Positions 1-8,512 of a stretch of 64,000 bases of DNA are shown here, piece by piece. The notes beneath the pieces are model-generated. The model did no database searches and had not been told where the DNA came from. It worked only from the letters and a program-made list of their open reading frames with translations. Both the position numbers and the translations under genes were made by a program. Numbering within the stretch: the stretch's first letter is position 1; every line of letters starts with the position of its first letter. This DNA is from Flavobacterium aquariorum (GTDB lineage Bacteria > Bacteroidota > Bacteroidia > Flavobacteriales > Flavobacteriaceae): positions 1 to 64,000 of the forward strand of contig NZ_QKXH01000011.1 of the NCBI RefSeq assembly GCF_003254745.1. Reading direction: 5' to 3'.

Positions 1-60
1 CCAATTTTCTTCTCAATTTCTTACCAGTCTCTCAAGGAACGTTACGCGTTTTGCGGGGTG

Positions 61-91
61 CAAAAATAGCTTACGTTTTCGAATCTCACAA
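61..91 (-). promoter_or_regulatory. Promoter P2, probable rRNA operon promoter (reads leftward)
   Basis: On the minus strand TTG (89-91), 20 nt, then TATTTTTG (61-68), matching the Bacteroidetes TTG/TAnnTTTG promoter. The downstream leader resembles that of the second promoter at 182-211: both have TTTTGCACCC, GCAA, then ACGTTCCT and GAGA or GAAA. The stretch after P2 (GTTCCTTGAGAGACTGGTAAG) looks like the boxA-type leader in front of flavobacterial rRNA genes, so a leftward rRNA operon is inferred. The gene itself is outside the window. Confidence 0.55.
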
Positions 92-181
92 GCTTTTCTG
101 AATCTTTTTTGAAAATAAATTTTCGTCAGGATCTCATCAGACTTGTCAGGATTTCTAGGAACGTCTGCGTCGTTGCGGGTG

Positions 182-211
182 CAAAAGTAGCTCCTTTATT
201 CGTCTAAACAA
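182..211 (-). promoter_or_regulatory. Promoter P1, tandem with P2
   Basis: TTG (209-211), 19 nt, TACTTTTG (182-189) on the minus strand, an exact fit to the Bacteroidetes consensus. It lies 121 bp upstream of P2 and is followed by a leader like that of P2. Tandem promoters with duplicated leaders suggest a strongly expressed stable-RNA operon to the left; that assignment is inference. Confidence 0.55.
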
Positions 212-469
212 TGACTTTTTTAAGGTTTTTTTGTTTTATTTTTTAATCAACTGGTATGTTGTTCTTTACGGGGTGTCGTTTTTAAGGATTTATGGGGCTT
301 TACCCAGCTGTCTTGATAATTTACCCTGTCGGGGCTTGATTCTTGGGGTTTGTTTAAGGGATTCGCAGAAGAATCGCGTACCTAGTTCTAGCTAATTTCC
401 TTTTGCTTCTTTTCTTCCTATATATGATGGCGCAGATTATTTCACTTTGCTCTTATGAAAAACCATGCC

Positions 470-556
470 CTAGCCCCGATAGAAGCGGAAATCCTTATAA
501 GTCTCGTTTTTTCTACGAGACTTATAAGATTGTAGCGGATAGCGGGAAATAGCTCC
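470..556 (+). repeat. Dispersed structured element, type A copy 1
   Basis: Left arm GCCCCGATAGAAGCGGAAATCC (positions 473-494), core hairpin with a perfect 14-bp stem (494-507 with 515-528), right arm GATTGTAGCGGATAGCGGG. Copies with the same flanks but unrelated hairpin cores lie at 31229-31316 and 51441-51560. It sits downstream of the permease gene at 574. It may be a structured RNA family such as Flavo-1, or a REP-like element; neither could be tested here. Confidence 0.7.
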
Positions 557-573
557 TGATTATCTTTATTAAT

Positions 574-1809
574 TTAATCGAAACGAATCGCTTTCACAGG
601 TGAAATCTTGGTGATTATGTATGACGGGATCAACAATACCAATGCACAAATCGTTACCGTGAGTAGATTTAGAGCCAAGATATACCCCAGATTAAGATAC
701 ACGGGCGCTTGATTGACATAATAGTTTTCGGGATTGAGTTTAATAATGCCAAAATGCTGCTGGATTAACAACAAAGAGATTCCTATTAAGTTGCCCCAAA
801 ACAATCCTCTTACTATAAGGTAAAAGGCATTGTAAAGAAATATTTTTCTAACGGACCAATTGTTGGCTCCTAATGCTTTTAGAATCCCTATCATTTGAGT
901 ACGTTCCAAAATAAGGACCAACAAGGCAACAACCATATTTATAGTCGCCACGAGTATCATTACAACTAATATCACAATAATATTGAAATCAAAAAGTTGT
1001 AACCACTCGAATATGTAACTGTATTTTTCAATAATTGTTTTACTATCCAGAGTTGAAGACGTCTTTTTATACACTTGATCTCCGGTTTCTTTTATAGTAT
1101 TGAAATCTTTCACAAAAACCTCAAAAGCTCCAATTTGGTTTGGAGTCCATTTATTGATTCGCTGTATGTGTCGAATATCACCTATTATGTAGGTAGAATC
1201 AAATTGCTGAAATCCTGAATTGAAAATCCCGGCTATTTTGAATCTTCGAACATTCGGTAATTGGTTTTGATCTTCCTTTATGAAGAAAGTATTAAAGGAA
1301 TCACCTACTTTCAAATTCAGCCTGTTGGCAAGAAATTGAGAAATCACTACTTCTTGAGTGACATCTTTGGAAAAATTAGGCAATTTTCCCGAAACGATAT
1401 ACTCCTTTATATTACCCCACTGATAATCATTCCCTACTCCTTTGAAAATTATTCCTTCAAAAGCAGTTTCTGTTCTGATTATTCCCGCTTTGCTGGCTAT
1501 CGCCTGAATATGATCTACTCCAGGAACAGCACTGAAATTAGGATAAAAATCTTGATTTTTTTCAATGGGTGATAATGTGATTTCGGATTGATTGTTATCG
1601 TAGTTTGAAATTATGATATGACCATTGAAAGCGGCTATCTTTTCCCTTATTTTATTTTGCAAACCTATTCCGGTTGCTACAGATACAATCATCATAATCA
1701 TACCAATTGCAATTGCAGATATAGCAATGTTTATTATAGGTGCCGATATACTACTTTTATAATCTTTGGCAGTAATAAGTCTTTTGGCAATAAAATATTC
1801 TAAATTCAA
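574..1809 (-). CDS. ABC transporter permease, FtsX/LolC-E family
   Basis: A 411-residue inner-membrane permease of the MacB/FtsX class, resembling lipoprotein-releasing system subunits LolC/LolE that lift lipoproteins out of the inner membrane for transfer to the outer membrane. Seen: one membrane segment near residues 25-47, a large periplasmic domain (about 48-270), then three membrane segments near 275-305, 325-350 and 375-400 carrying the FtsX signature (ILERTQMIGILKALGA). The start is TTG at 1809: an in-frame stop lies just upstream and a TATATTTG promoter element at 1834-1841 leaves about 20 nt of leader. No ATP-binding partner is adjacent, so its substrate is inferred only from family. 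LolC/E-like is the best guess; a MacB-type exporter is the alternative. Confidence 0.8.
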   Translation of the reverse strand: MNLEYFIAKRLITAKDYKSSISAPIINIAISAIAIGMIMMIVSVATGIGLQNKIREKIAAFNGHIIISNYDNNQSEITLSPIEKNQDFYPNFSAVPGVDHIQAIASKAGIIRTETAFEGIIFKGVGNDYQWGNIKEYIVSGKLPNFSKDVTQEVVISQFLANRLNLKVGDSFNTFFIKEDQNQLPNVRRFKIAGIFNSGFQQFDSTYIIGDIRHIQRINKWTPNQIGAFEVFVKDFNTIKETGDQVYKKTSSTLDSKTIIEKYSYIFEWLQLFDFNIIVILVVMILVATINMVVALLVLILERTQMIGILKALGANNWSVRKIFLYNAFYLIVRGLFWGNLIGISLLLIQQHFGIIKLNPENYYVNQAPVYLNLGYILALNLLTVTICALVLLIPSYIITKISPVKAIRFD

Positions 1810-1833
1810 ATTGATTTATTTTGAGGGTCTGAA

Positions 1834-1841
1834 CAAATATA
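1834..1841 (-). promoter_or_regulatory. -7 element TATATTTG for the FtsX-type permease
   Basis: TATATTTG on the minus strand, about 24 nt before the TTG codon at 1809, matches TAnnTTTG. No clear TTG is seen at the -33 position. It supports the TTG start. Confidence 0.5.
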
Positions 1842-1916
1842 CATAAAGTTTCATTTAACGCTTTACTAACCGATTTGGTTAACTTCAAATTAGCAATGAT
1901 AGCTGAAAGCAGCTGA

Positions 1917-2411
1917 TTAGAGTGGCAATCTTTTTTTCATCTCTTCAACAATATTAAAAGCAGCAGGACAAATTGCGACATTCTTAATTGTTAATTCAGC
2001 AATTTGTTGAAATTTTTTCCGGTCTGTATGAGGAAATTCTCTGCAGGCTTTTGGGCGCACATCATATATCATGCATGCATTTTCGTTATCCAAGAAAGTA
2101 CAGGGAACACTTTGCAACACATAATCTTTATCCTCATCGACACGCAAATATTGCTCGATAAATTGCTGTGGTTTTTGCCTTAAAAATTTAGAAATACGTT
2201 CAATGTCTGCCAAAGTAAATAACGGCCCGGTTGTTTTACAACAATTTGCGCATTTTAAACAATCCGTTTTTCTAAATTCGGCATCGTGAATATCCTGCAT
2301 TACATAATCCAAATTCTTAGGCGTTTTCTTTTTTAGCTTATCGAAATACTTTTTGTTTTCGATATGCTTATCTTTGGCTAGTTTTCCTAATTCGTTTAAA
2401 GCTGGTTTCAA
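1917..2411 (-). CDS. YkgJ-type cysteine-cluster protein (zinc/iron-chelating domain family)
   Basis: A 164-residue soluble protein with the family's cysteine pattern: CLKCANCC (Cys51, 54, 57, 58), then Cys104, Cys113 and Cys123 in PKACREFPHT. Such proteins are predicted to bind a metal or an Fe-S cluster; the biochemical role is not established. The N-terminal 45 residues are lysine-rich and probably helical. The start is TTG at 2411: an in-frame stop lies 15 nt upstream and no ATG occurs before residue 38. A TACTTTTG promoter element at 2436-2443 fits this start. It is transcribed divergently from the methyltransferase at 2487. Confidence 0.8.
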   Translation of the reverse strand: MKPALNELGKLAKDKHIENKKYFDKLKKKTPKNLDYVMQDIHDAEFRKTDCLKCANCCKTTGPLFTLADIERISKFLRQKPQQFIEQYLRVDEDKDYVLQSVPCTFLDNENACMIYDVRPKACREFPHTDRKKFQQIAELTIKNVAICPAAFNIVEEMKKRLPL

Positions 2412-2435
2412 ATCCGATATCTGTTAATGATTTCG

Positions 2436-2443
2436 CAAAAGTA
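2436..2443 (-). promoter_or_regulatory. -7 element TACTTTTG for the cysteine-cluster gene
   Basis: Exact TAnnTTTG match on the minus strand, 24 nt upstream of the TTG codon at 2411, in the divergent spacer with the methyltransferase gene. The -33 TTG is not obvious. Confidence 0.5.
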
Positions 2444-2486
2444 CTAAACTTTAAACTCGGAAATTTAAACTTGAATCTAAAATTTT

Positions 2487-3194
2487 ATGAAAGACCTTTT
2501 CGGAAAAGCCATACTCGATTACCAAACCAACAACCAACCCGAGAATTTGATTACGGAAACCTCCATTTCTGAAGAAGACGAAATGAGCGTTGCTTATCTT
2601 TTTAGAAATTATGACGAAATGCCAAAAATTGAACAAAAAGCATTGCAACTAGCAAAAGGAAAAATACTCGATGTGGGATGTGGAGCCGGGAGCCATAGTC
2701 TGACGTTACAAAATGACAGGAATCTTGATGTCGTATCAATTGATATTTCGAAAAATGCAATTCATGCCTGCAAACTTCGCGGATTGAAAAATGCAAGAGT
2801 TCAAGACATAATGACATTGGAAAGCGAAAAATTCGACACCATTTTATTACTAATGAATGGTACGGGAATATTTGGAACACTAAAAGAAACACCAACATTT
2901 TTGCAAAAACTAAAAAGTCTTTTAAACCCTAATGGACAAGTCCTCATCGATTCCTCAGACATTATATATATGTTTGACGAAGATGAAGACGGAGGTAAAT
3001 GGATTCCTTCGGAAAATGATTATTACGGAGAAACCATTTTCAATATCTCCTACAAGGCTGAAAAAGAGCTTCCTTTCGGTTGGTTATTTCTTGATTATAA
3101 CACCTTGCAGAATGCAGCTTTTGCCAATGGACTTCAATGCGAATTAATTCTTGAGGGAGAACATTTTGATTATTTAGCAAAATTATCAATTTGA
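2487..3194 (+). CDS. Class I SAM-dependent methyltransferase
   Basis: A 235-residue cytosolic methyltransferase of the Rossmann-like class I fold. Seen: SAM-binding motif I ILDVGCGAGSHSL at about residues 59-71, an acidic residue ending the second strand (VVSIDIS), and motif IV/post-motif region FDTILLLMNGTGIFG. The substrate cannot be read from sequence; neighbours give no clue. The ATG is preceded by only 75 nt shared with the divergent cysteine-cluster gene. The gene ends at a strong bidirectional terminator facing the TonB-domain gene. Confidence 0.8.
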   Translation: MKDLFGKAILDYQTNNQPENLITETSISEEDEMSVAYLFRNYDEMPKIEQKALQLAKGKILDVGCGAGSHSLTLQNDRNLDVVSIDISKNAIHACKLRGLKNARVQDIMTLESEKFDTILLLMNGTGIFGTLKETPTFLQKLKSLLNPNGQVLIDSSDIIYMFDEDEDGGKWIPSENDYYGETIFNISYKAEKELPFGWLFLDYNTLQNAAFANGLQCELILEGEHFDYLAKLSI

Positions 3195-3212
3195 CCTAAG
3201 AAATAAAATTAA

Positions 3213-3244
3213 AAAAACCAAATGCCTAACAACATTTGGTTTTT
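3213..3244. terminator. Bidirectional terminator between convergent genes
   Basis: Perfect 12-bp stem AAAAACCAAATG (3213-3224) with CATTTGGTTTTT (3233-3244) and an 8-nt loop. A/T runs on both sides allow it to work for the methyltransferase (plus) and the TonB-domain protein (minus). Confidence 0.8.
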
Positions 3245-3278
3245 GGATAAATAATTATTCTTTATGATTTTATTCCTT

Positions 3279-3677
3279 CTATCCTTGACTGGCAATTTTT
3301 ATGGGTAATTCATATAAAACCCTAACTTTTTTACCTCTAGTCTCACCCGATGACCATCGAGGAGATGAAGAAATTACCCTCTTAGCTTCGGCACCAGTTC
3401 CGTCCCCTAGATCTTTTACGACTTTCACATTAGTAATAGACCCATCAATTTCTATAATGAAAGCAATTTTTAAAGTACCACCGCTTCCTTCGTAATCTGG
3501 GATTTTAAAATTTTTTCCAATAAAATTCATCAACTCATTATTTCCTCCAGGAAACTCTGGCCTAACCTCCACCTCTTCATAATTATACGGAGCATCATCA
3601 ATTATTGTAGCTGTTGCTTGCGCTGAGGCAAAACTTGCAATAAACAAAGCTACTACTAAGAGTAAATTTTTTTTCAT
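3279..3677 (-). CDS. Secreted free-standing TonB C-terminal domain protein
   Basis: A 132-residue protein with a cleavable signal peptide (about residues 1-19, ending ASFASA) followed directly by a TonB C-terminal domain (about 40-130, with RPEFPGG and ...KKVRVLYELPIKI). The same domain ends the full TonB at 7684-8481, which has EQKPEFPGG and KKVRVLYSLPITI at the matching places. Unlike TonB it has no membrane anchor and no proline-rich spacer, so it should be soluble in the periplasm. The role is unknown; it could compete with or assist TonB at TonB-dependent receptors, which is inference. Confidence 0.75.
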   Translation of the reverse strand: MKKNLLLVVALFIASFASAQATATIIDDAPYNYEEVEVRPEFPGGNNELMNFIGKNFKIPDYEGSGGTLKIAFIIEIDGSITNVKVVKDLGDGTGAEAKRVISSSPRWSSGETRGKKVRVLYELPIKIASQG

Positions 3678-4040
3678 ACGCCATTCTTTTATTATATATT
3701 TTTAAGAAAACCAAACATGGTGTCTTTTAGTAAATATATAAAAAAATACACGTATAAAAATCAAATGCACAAAAATATACACAGATAATTATCACATTAG
3801 CACAAAATAAAACCAACTAACTGTATACAAATAAGTTAAGAAGAGAGCAATAAAATCAGAACAATATATTAATAAGAAAAACCATAAATGAATATAAATA
3901 ACTATAAACCAAGCATTAAGTATTTTTTTACATCGACAAAAAAAACTTGTCTTTAATAGATATAACTTTATTTATTATTAACCAAAAAGCAAAAATTAAG
4001 CAACCTACGAAAGTCAAAAAATTGATTACCCAAAATCAAT
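3678..4040. other. AT-rich spacer, nothing recognised
   Basis: 363 nt between the TonB-domain gene start and the queE stop. Very A-rich with no open frame of note, no consensus TAnnTTTG promoter and no strong hairpin. Confidence 0.6.
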
Positions 4041-4673
4041 TTAAGGAATATTCAAATATTTATGAGTTTGAAGTGAAACACGCCATTTTGGATTATTCAT
4101 AACGTATTCAACAATTAAGGGAGTCATTTCTTCTTTTTTACTCCATTCTGGTTGGAGAAAAAGAATAGCTTTTGAATTCACTTTTTCAGCCTGCTCTTCT
4201 GCAAAAATAAAATCATGTTTATTGTATATGATAACTTTAAGTTCATCTGCATTATCATAAACTGTTTGGGTTGGCAATTTATTTTTTTTTGGTGAAAGAC
4301 AAATCCAATCCCAGGTTCCGCTTAGAGGGTAAGCTCCTGAAGTTTCTATATGAACTTTTAAATTATTTTGTTTTAAATTTTCTGTCAAAGGAGCCATATC
4401 CCACATTAAGGGCTCACCACCCGTAATAACAATAGTATCTGCAAACTTAGCAGCATTCTCAACAATTAAATCAATTTTAGTAGGAGGATGCAATTCTGCA
4501 TTCCAACTCTCCTTAACATCGCACCAATGACAACCAACATCACATCCACCAACTCTAATAAAATATGCAGCAGTACCAGTATGAAAACCCTCCCCTTGAA
4601 TTGTATAAAACTCTTCCATAAGAGGAAGCATGGTTCCTTTATTGACTTCTAATTGAACTTCTTTAGATAACAT
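4041..4673 (-). CDS. queE: 7-carboxy-7-deazaguanine synthase (QueE)
   Basis: A 210-residue radical SAM enzyme that converts 6-carboxy-5,6,7,8-tetrahydropterin to 7-carboxy-7-deazaguanine in the queuosine precursor pathway. Seen: FYTIQGEGFHTG at 22-33, the radical SAM cluster motif CxxxCxxC shortened at the end as in QueE (Cys44, Cys48, Cys51 in CDVGCHWCD), and ITGGEPLMW near residue 105. The length is normal for QueE. A promoter lies directly upstream. Another queuosine gene, queA, occurs at 18505 but not in the same transcript. Confidence 0.92.
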   Translation of the reverse strand: MLSKEVQLEVNKGTMLPLMEEFYTIQGEGFHTGTAAYFIRVGGCDVGCHWCDVKESWNAELHPPTKIDLIVENAAKFADTIVITGGEPLMWDMAPLTENLKQNNLKVHIETSGAYPLSGTWDWICLSPKKNKLPTQTVYDNADELKVIIYNKHDFIFAEEQAEKVNSKAILFLQPEWSKKEEMTPLIVEYVMNNPKWRVSLQTHKYLNIP

Positions 4674-4690
4674 TATATAAATTTAAGGTA

Positions 4691-4719
4691 CAAAGATAAG
4701 CAATTAAAAGAAATCTCAA
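4691..4719 (-). promoter_or_regulatory. Promoter of queE
   Basis: TTG (4717-4719), 18 nt, TATCTTTG (4691-4698) on the minus strand, 18 nt before the ATG at 4673. Confidence 0.6.
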
Positions 4720-4778
4720 GAAATGTAGATTTTTAAGAACATTACAGATAATCAAAAAAAATGACTATAAAAATGCTA

Positions 4779-4814
4779 CAAAAAAAAGCGACAATCATTT
4801 CTGATTGTCGCTTT
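4779..4814 (-). terminator. Terminator of the exbB-tonB-TPR operon
   Basis: 13-bp perfect stem AAAGCGACAATCA (4785-4797) with TGATTGTCGCTTT (4802-4814), 4-nt loop, and a U-run on the minus strand. It follows the TPR gene stop at 4834. Confidence 0.85.
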
Positions 4815-4833
4815 CTAAATATTTAAAAAAAAT

Positions 4834-6513
4834 TTACTTTAAAGACTTCAATGATTCAAGCGCATATTGATTTGTTGGATCCAAAGCTAAAGTTTTATTG
4901 AAGTACTCAATTGCTTTAGCTTTATCAGTATTTGCATAACTAGCAGCTGAAGTATTGTAACTTTCAATAATTTTTTTAACAGTTGCTGGTTTAGCTAACT
5001 CTTCAGGTCCTTTTTCTGTAACAACGTTTACATAATCATTGTAATACTTAATTGTCATCTCGTCGTTCTCCAATAAACTATTCGTTCTTGCTCTATATAA
5101 ATAAGCATCCTGTGTTTTTGGCGAAGCCTCAATAACAGCACCGTAAGCCACATCAGCTCTTTGCAAAGCTACTGGATCTGGTTTTACAATATCTTTTCTA
5201 GTATTGTCAAAATACAAGCTATTCCCCAAATAAAAATTATCCAAAATATAGTTTTTAGATTCTTTATTAGCTACAGCTATTTCATAAACCGCAGCAGCTT
5301 GTTTGAATAACTTTAACTCATATAATTTTTTCCCAACATCACTGATGTTTAATGATAATCCATTAGGATCCATTTCAGAAGCTTTTTTAACATCAAGAAT
5401 TGCGTTATCAAACAAAGCATTATCAACTGCCTTACCATCTTCTCCAACCGCCTTTTTAATTTTAGCAAATCCCAATGTTTGATAATCCATAGCAATAACT
5501 TTATTCGCCGGATTAGCAATAAAACTCTCTAAAGATTTGATAGCAACATCATAATTACCATTCTGATAAGCCGAAATTCCTAAGTAACGAAGAATTCTAG
5601 GGTTTACTTTATCCAATTCAACCATCTTATTTGCTTCAGCTTCCAATGCTTTATACTCACCCGCAAGCACTAAAAAGTCTGCATGACGCATTCTTGAATT
5701 AAGAGAATAATCGGTCAAAGTCAGATACTTTTCGTAATTCACAAGAGCTTTATCTACATAAATTCTGTATTTAGAAGGTTCGTTTCTTCCCCATAGATAA
5801 TATGTCTCGGCCAATTCACGGTACACAGGCCCGTAGTTTGCATTAATAGCAATTACTTCATCAAATGCCTTTATCGCTTCTGTATAAGCTTTAGCTCCCT
5901 TCAACAATACCCCTAACTGCATTTTTGCTCGAATCAAAGTATTATCAATGGTATAAGCATTTCGGTAAGCTGAATACGCTTCATTTTGATTTTTGTCTCC
6001 AAAATAGGCATTACCAAGCGCTAAATTTAATTGAGCATCTTGAGGATTAATTAATTTAGCTTTGTTTAAAACTTCAATTGCTTTTTTATAATCCGGTTTT
6101 AAAGAATACGTATAAGCTCTTCCTATAAATATATACTCCTCAATATCTTTCTTTTTTAAATCTTTAGTAGCTAAAGCAAAATTTTGCTCAGCTGCGGCAG
6201 TATTTCCATTATCAAGATCAATCAAACCAAAACCAATATTATTCAATCTCGCTCCTTCAGTACCAGCCAATCCTTTTTGATAATAAATTTTCGCAGAATC
6301 AACATTATTTTGCAACATATATACATTTCCTAAATAAAATGCAGCTGTACCATTGGTTGGTTTTGCATTTATTATAGATTTTAAAATTGTTTTTGCACTT
6401 TCAAATTGCTCTGCATCTATTGCCTTTTTTGCTTGATTAATGTCTTGCGCTCGGCTTGACGCAACTATAGCTAATAAAGCAATACTTAAAACTTTAAATT
6501 TGTTCATCTTCAT
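4834..6513 (-). CDS. Tetratricopeptide repeat protein, exported
   Basis: A 559-residue protein with an N-terminal signal peptide (about 1-22, ending ASSRA) and many TPR-type helical pairs along its length, for example FYLGNVYMLQNNVDSAKIYYQKGL and LNLALGNAYFGDKNQNEAYSAY in the first third and YFNKTLALDPTNQYALESLK at the end. TPR proteins act as protein-binding scaffolds; here it is predicted to be periplasmic. It is the last gene of the exbB-exbD-exbD-tonB operon, 14 nt after the PstS-like gene, and is followed by a strong terminator, so a link to energy-dependent outer-membrane transport is likely but unproven. Confidence 0.8.
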   Translation of the reverse strand: MKMNKFKVLSIALLAIVASSRAQDINQAKKAIDAEQFESAKTILKSIINAKPTNGTAAFYLGNVYMLQNNVDSAKIYYQKGLAGTEGARLNNIGFGLIDLDNGNTAAAEQNFALATKDLKKKDIEEYIFIGRAYTYSLKPDYKKAIEVLNKAKLINPQDAQLNLALGNAYFGDKNQNEAYSAYRNAYTIDNTLIRAKMQLGVLLKGAKAYTEAIKAFDEVIAINANYGPVYRELAETYYLWGRNEPSKYRIYVDKALVNYEKYLTLTDYSLNSRMRHADFLVLAGEYKALEAEANKMVELDKVNPRILRYLGISAYQNGNYDVAIKSLESFIANPANKVIAMDYQTLGFAKIKKAVGEDGKAVDNALFDNAILDVKKASEMDPNGLSLNISDVGKKLYELKLFKQAAAVYEIAVANKESKNYILDNFYLGNSLYFDNTRKDIVKPDPVALQRADVAYGAVIEASPKTQDAYLYRARTNSLLENDEMTIKYYNDYVNVVTEKGPEELAKPATVKKIIESYNTSAASYANTDKAKAIEYFNKTLALDPTNQYALESLKSLK

Positions 6514-6527
6514 TAAATTAATTTATT

Positions 6528-7451
6528 TTATTTCTTTTCACTATTAGATCGACTATGTATTATGTTTAATTTTCTAGTTGGCATTTGATAGGGTAACAAA
6601 CCCGACTTCAAAACGATTCTTTGTCCAATATCACCAGCCACAAAAGAAGCAATTCCCATCCCTAAACCAGTAGCACCCTGACAATTCACAATATACAAGT
6701 CTCTTAATAAAGGATAAGTTCCTTCGGCAAAATTATTTTGTGAAGGCGCATAATACCCATCTTTATTTAAACCTTTGACACTTAGCACATTTATATTGCT
6801 AATAATAGAATTCATCGAGTCTTTAGGTTGCGATAACCAATTTACACCAACTACCCCTATCATTCCATCATTTTCTGAAACAAATTTTAAAACTTCGTTA
6901 TTAGTTTTAAAAGTGTATACCCCTTTGCCAGCCAATACATTTAAGCCAGTTAAATTATTCATATAACTTACTGTACTTGAATTCGGATTATCAAAAACTA
7001 GACCCTTAATTTTTGAACTTCTCTCCCCTTTCATGAAATCGATTACATCATTCAGGGCAATCAAAGTATCATTACTTGACTTATTAGAAACAAAAGCTAT
7101 GCCATCTATCGCAAATTTAGTTATTTTAGGAACTATTTTAATTTGTTCGAAAATATTTAACTCTTTTTTAGTCAAATTTCTAGCAATCACAACAATTTTA
7201 GCCTTTCTATTAAACAACGAATTTAACACCTCAGATTCGGATTTAGAAATTAAGGTAAATTTAGCGTCATATTGGCTCTCAAAAACCATTGTCTCGTCTT
7301 CCATAATAGGGACAATAGTTTCATCAACATAGATTTCTGCCTTCCCTTTTAAGATTGTTTCTTTGTTTGCATCAACATTTTCATTTTTTTTACAACTAAA
7401 CAAAATGGAAACAGCGAATAACAAAACCACGTAAACATTAACTTTAAACAT
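6528..7451 (-). CDS. PstS-like substrate-binding lipoprotein in TonB operon
   Basis: A 307-residue protein with a lipoprotein signal (LFSC, Cys20) and the fold pattern of phosphate-binding proteins of the PBP-like family: IYVDETIVPIMEDE near the start, a strand-helix array, ...GMIGVVGVNWLSQ, and a C-terminal GLGMGIASFVAGDIGQRIVLKSGL typical of PstS-like proteins. True PstS works with PstCAB permeases; none are here. The gene lies 2 nt after the small membrane protein and 14 nt before the TPR gene, so it is co-expressed with TonB. Whether it binds phosphate is unknown. Confidence 0.75.
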   Translation of the reverse strand: MFKVNVYVVLLFAVSILFSCKKNENVDANKETILKGKAEIYVDETIVPIMEDETMVFESQYDAKFTLISKSESEVLNSLFNRKAKIVVIARNLTKKELNIFEQIKIVPKITKFAIDGIAFVSNKSSNDTLIALNDVIDFMKGERSSKIKGLVFDNPNSSTVSYMNNLTGLNVLAGKGVYTFKTNNEVLKFVSENDGMIGVVGVNWLSQPKDSMNSIISNINVLSVKGLNKDGYYAPSQNNFAEGTYPLLRDLYIVNCQGATGLGMGIASFVAGDIGQRIVLKSGLLPYQMPTRKLNIIHSRSNSEKK

Positions 7452-7453
7452 AC

Positions 7454-7684
7454 CTACTCTTTATTAGCATTATAGACGCGGAAAAAACGGATAATAGAAT
7501 ATGCAATTAATACAACGCCAAGAGCGACTCTATATTGCATTTGCATACTAAAAGGGAATGTTTTCCAAAAGATAACCATTAGACCCAAAATAAAATAAGC
7601 CGAAAAAACCAAAACGGTTATAATAAGAAGAAATCGCTCAATAAGCGATTTCTTCTTTAAATTATTAAATAAATTATTTAACAT
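7454..7684 (-). CDS. Small two-pass membrane protein
   Basis: A 76-residue protein with two hydrophobic segments (about 17-40 and 51-68) and a basic N terminus (NNLKKK). I do not recognise the family. The ATG overlaps the tonB stop (TAATG at 7682-7686), and the next gene starts 2 nt after it ends, so it is translationally coupled inside the TonB operon. Confidence 0.7.
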   Translation of the reverse strand: MLNNLFNNLKKKSLIERFLLIITVLVFSAYFILGLMVIFWKTFPFSMQMQYRVALGVVLIAYSIIRFFRVYNANKE

Positions 7685-8481
7685 TATTCTGCTGATTGAA
7701 TAGTAATTGGAAGAGAATATAACACCCTTACTTTTTTACCATTTTGTTCACCTGGAAGCCATTTCGGACATTTATTTAAAACTCTGATTGCTTCTTTTCC
7801 TGTTCCATAACCAATATCTCTTACGACTTTGATATCAGTTAACGAACCATCTTTTTCAACAACAAAAGTTACATAAACTTTTCCTTTAAGACCCTCTTCT
7901 TCAGGAGCTTGATAGTTTTTACCCACAAATTGGTAAAATTTTTCAATACCTCCTGGAAACTCAGGCTTTTGTTCAATCCCAGCTAAAGAGTGAACACTAG
8001 TATCCTCCTCAATAACTTCTACCACTGGTCCATTTCCAACTTCCTCTACAGTAAGTGGAGCATCTGGATCTCCTTTAATTGTTTCAGCACCAGTTTTTTT
8101 GTCCTTGATATCTTCCATTTTTGGTGGATCTTCAGTAACATCTTCGGCCTTAGCAACAACAGGTTTAACAAATTTAACCTGATCTTGTTTAGGCGGTGGT
8201 GGTGGTGGTGGCGCAAGATCTTTTACATCTTCCACTTTCTTCTTAGGAGGTAACTTCACTGCAGTTATCTTGATATCGGTATCCATTTCATCACCTCCTT
8301 TTGGCAAGTAACTCGCAATAAGCGGAGCACTAACTGCTAGGCTAAAAAGAACACTACCAATGACAAGCGCACGCATAGAAGTCTTGCGATTCGATTTTCT
8401 AAGTTCGTAAGCTCCGTAAAGCTTATTACGCCCTTCAAAAACGATCTCTATCCATTGATTTTTAATTAAATCTAATTTCAT
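7684..8481 (-). CDS. tonB: TonB energy transducer
   Basis: A 265-residue TonB, which carries energy from the ExbB/ExbD proton channel to TonB-dependent outer-membrane receptors. Seen: a short cytoplasmic N terminus with KNQWIEIVFEGRNKLYGAYELRK, one membrane anchor near 40-60, a periplasmic spacer with a run of seven prolines (APPPPPPPK) and many Lys/Glu/Pro residues, and the TonB C-terminal domain from about 170 (EQKPEFPGG to the end). The ELRK-type N terminus is typical of Bacteroidetes TonB. It follows the second exbD after 31 nt and overlaps the next gene by 1 nt. Confidence 0.92.
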   Translation of the reverse strand: MKLDLIKNQWIEIVFEGRNKLYGAYELRKSNRKTSMRALVIGSVLFSLAVSAPLIASYLPKGGDEMDTDIKITAVKLPPKKKVEDVKDLAPPPPPPPKQDQVKFVKPVVAKAEDVTEDPPKMEDIKDKKTGAETIKGDPDAPLTVEEVGNGPVVEVIEEDTSVHSLAGIEQKPEFPGGIEKFYQFVGKNYQAPEEEGLKGKVYVTFVVEKDGSLTDIKVVRDIGYGTGKEAIRVLNKCPKWLPGEQNGKKVRVLYSLPITIQSAE

Positions 8482-8512
8482 TTTTTATAATTATTAGGTT
8501 ATTAGTAAAAAA

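Noticed and set aside
4674..4780. preQ1 riboswitch before queE
   Set aside because: The promoter lies 18 nt from the start codon, leaving no room for an aptamer.
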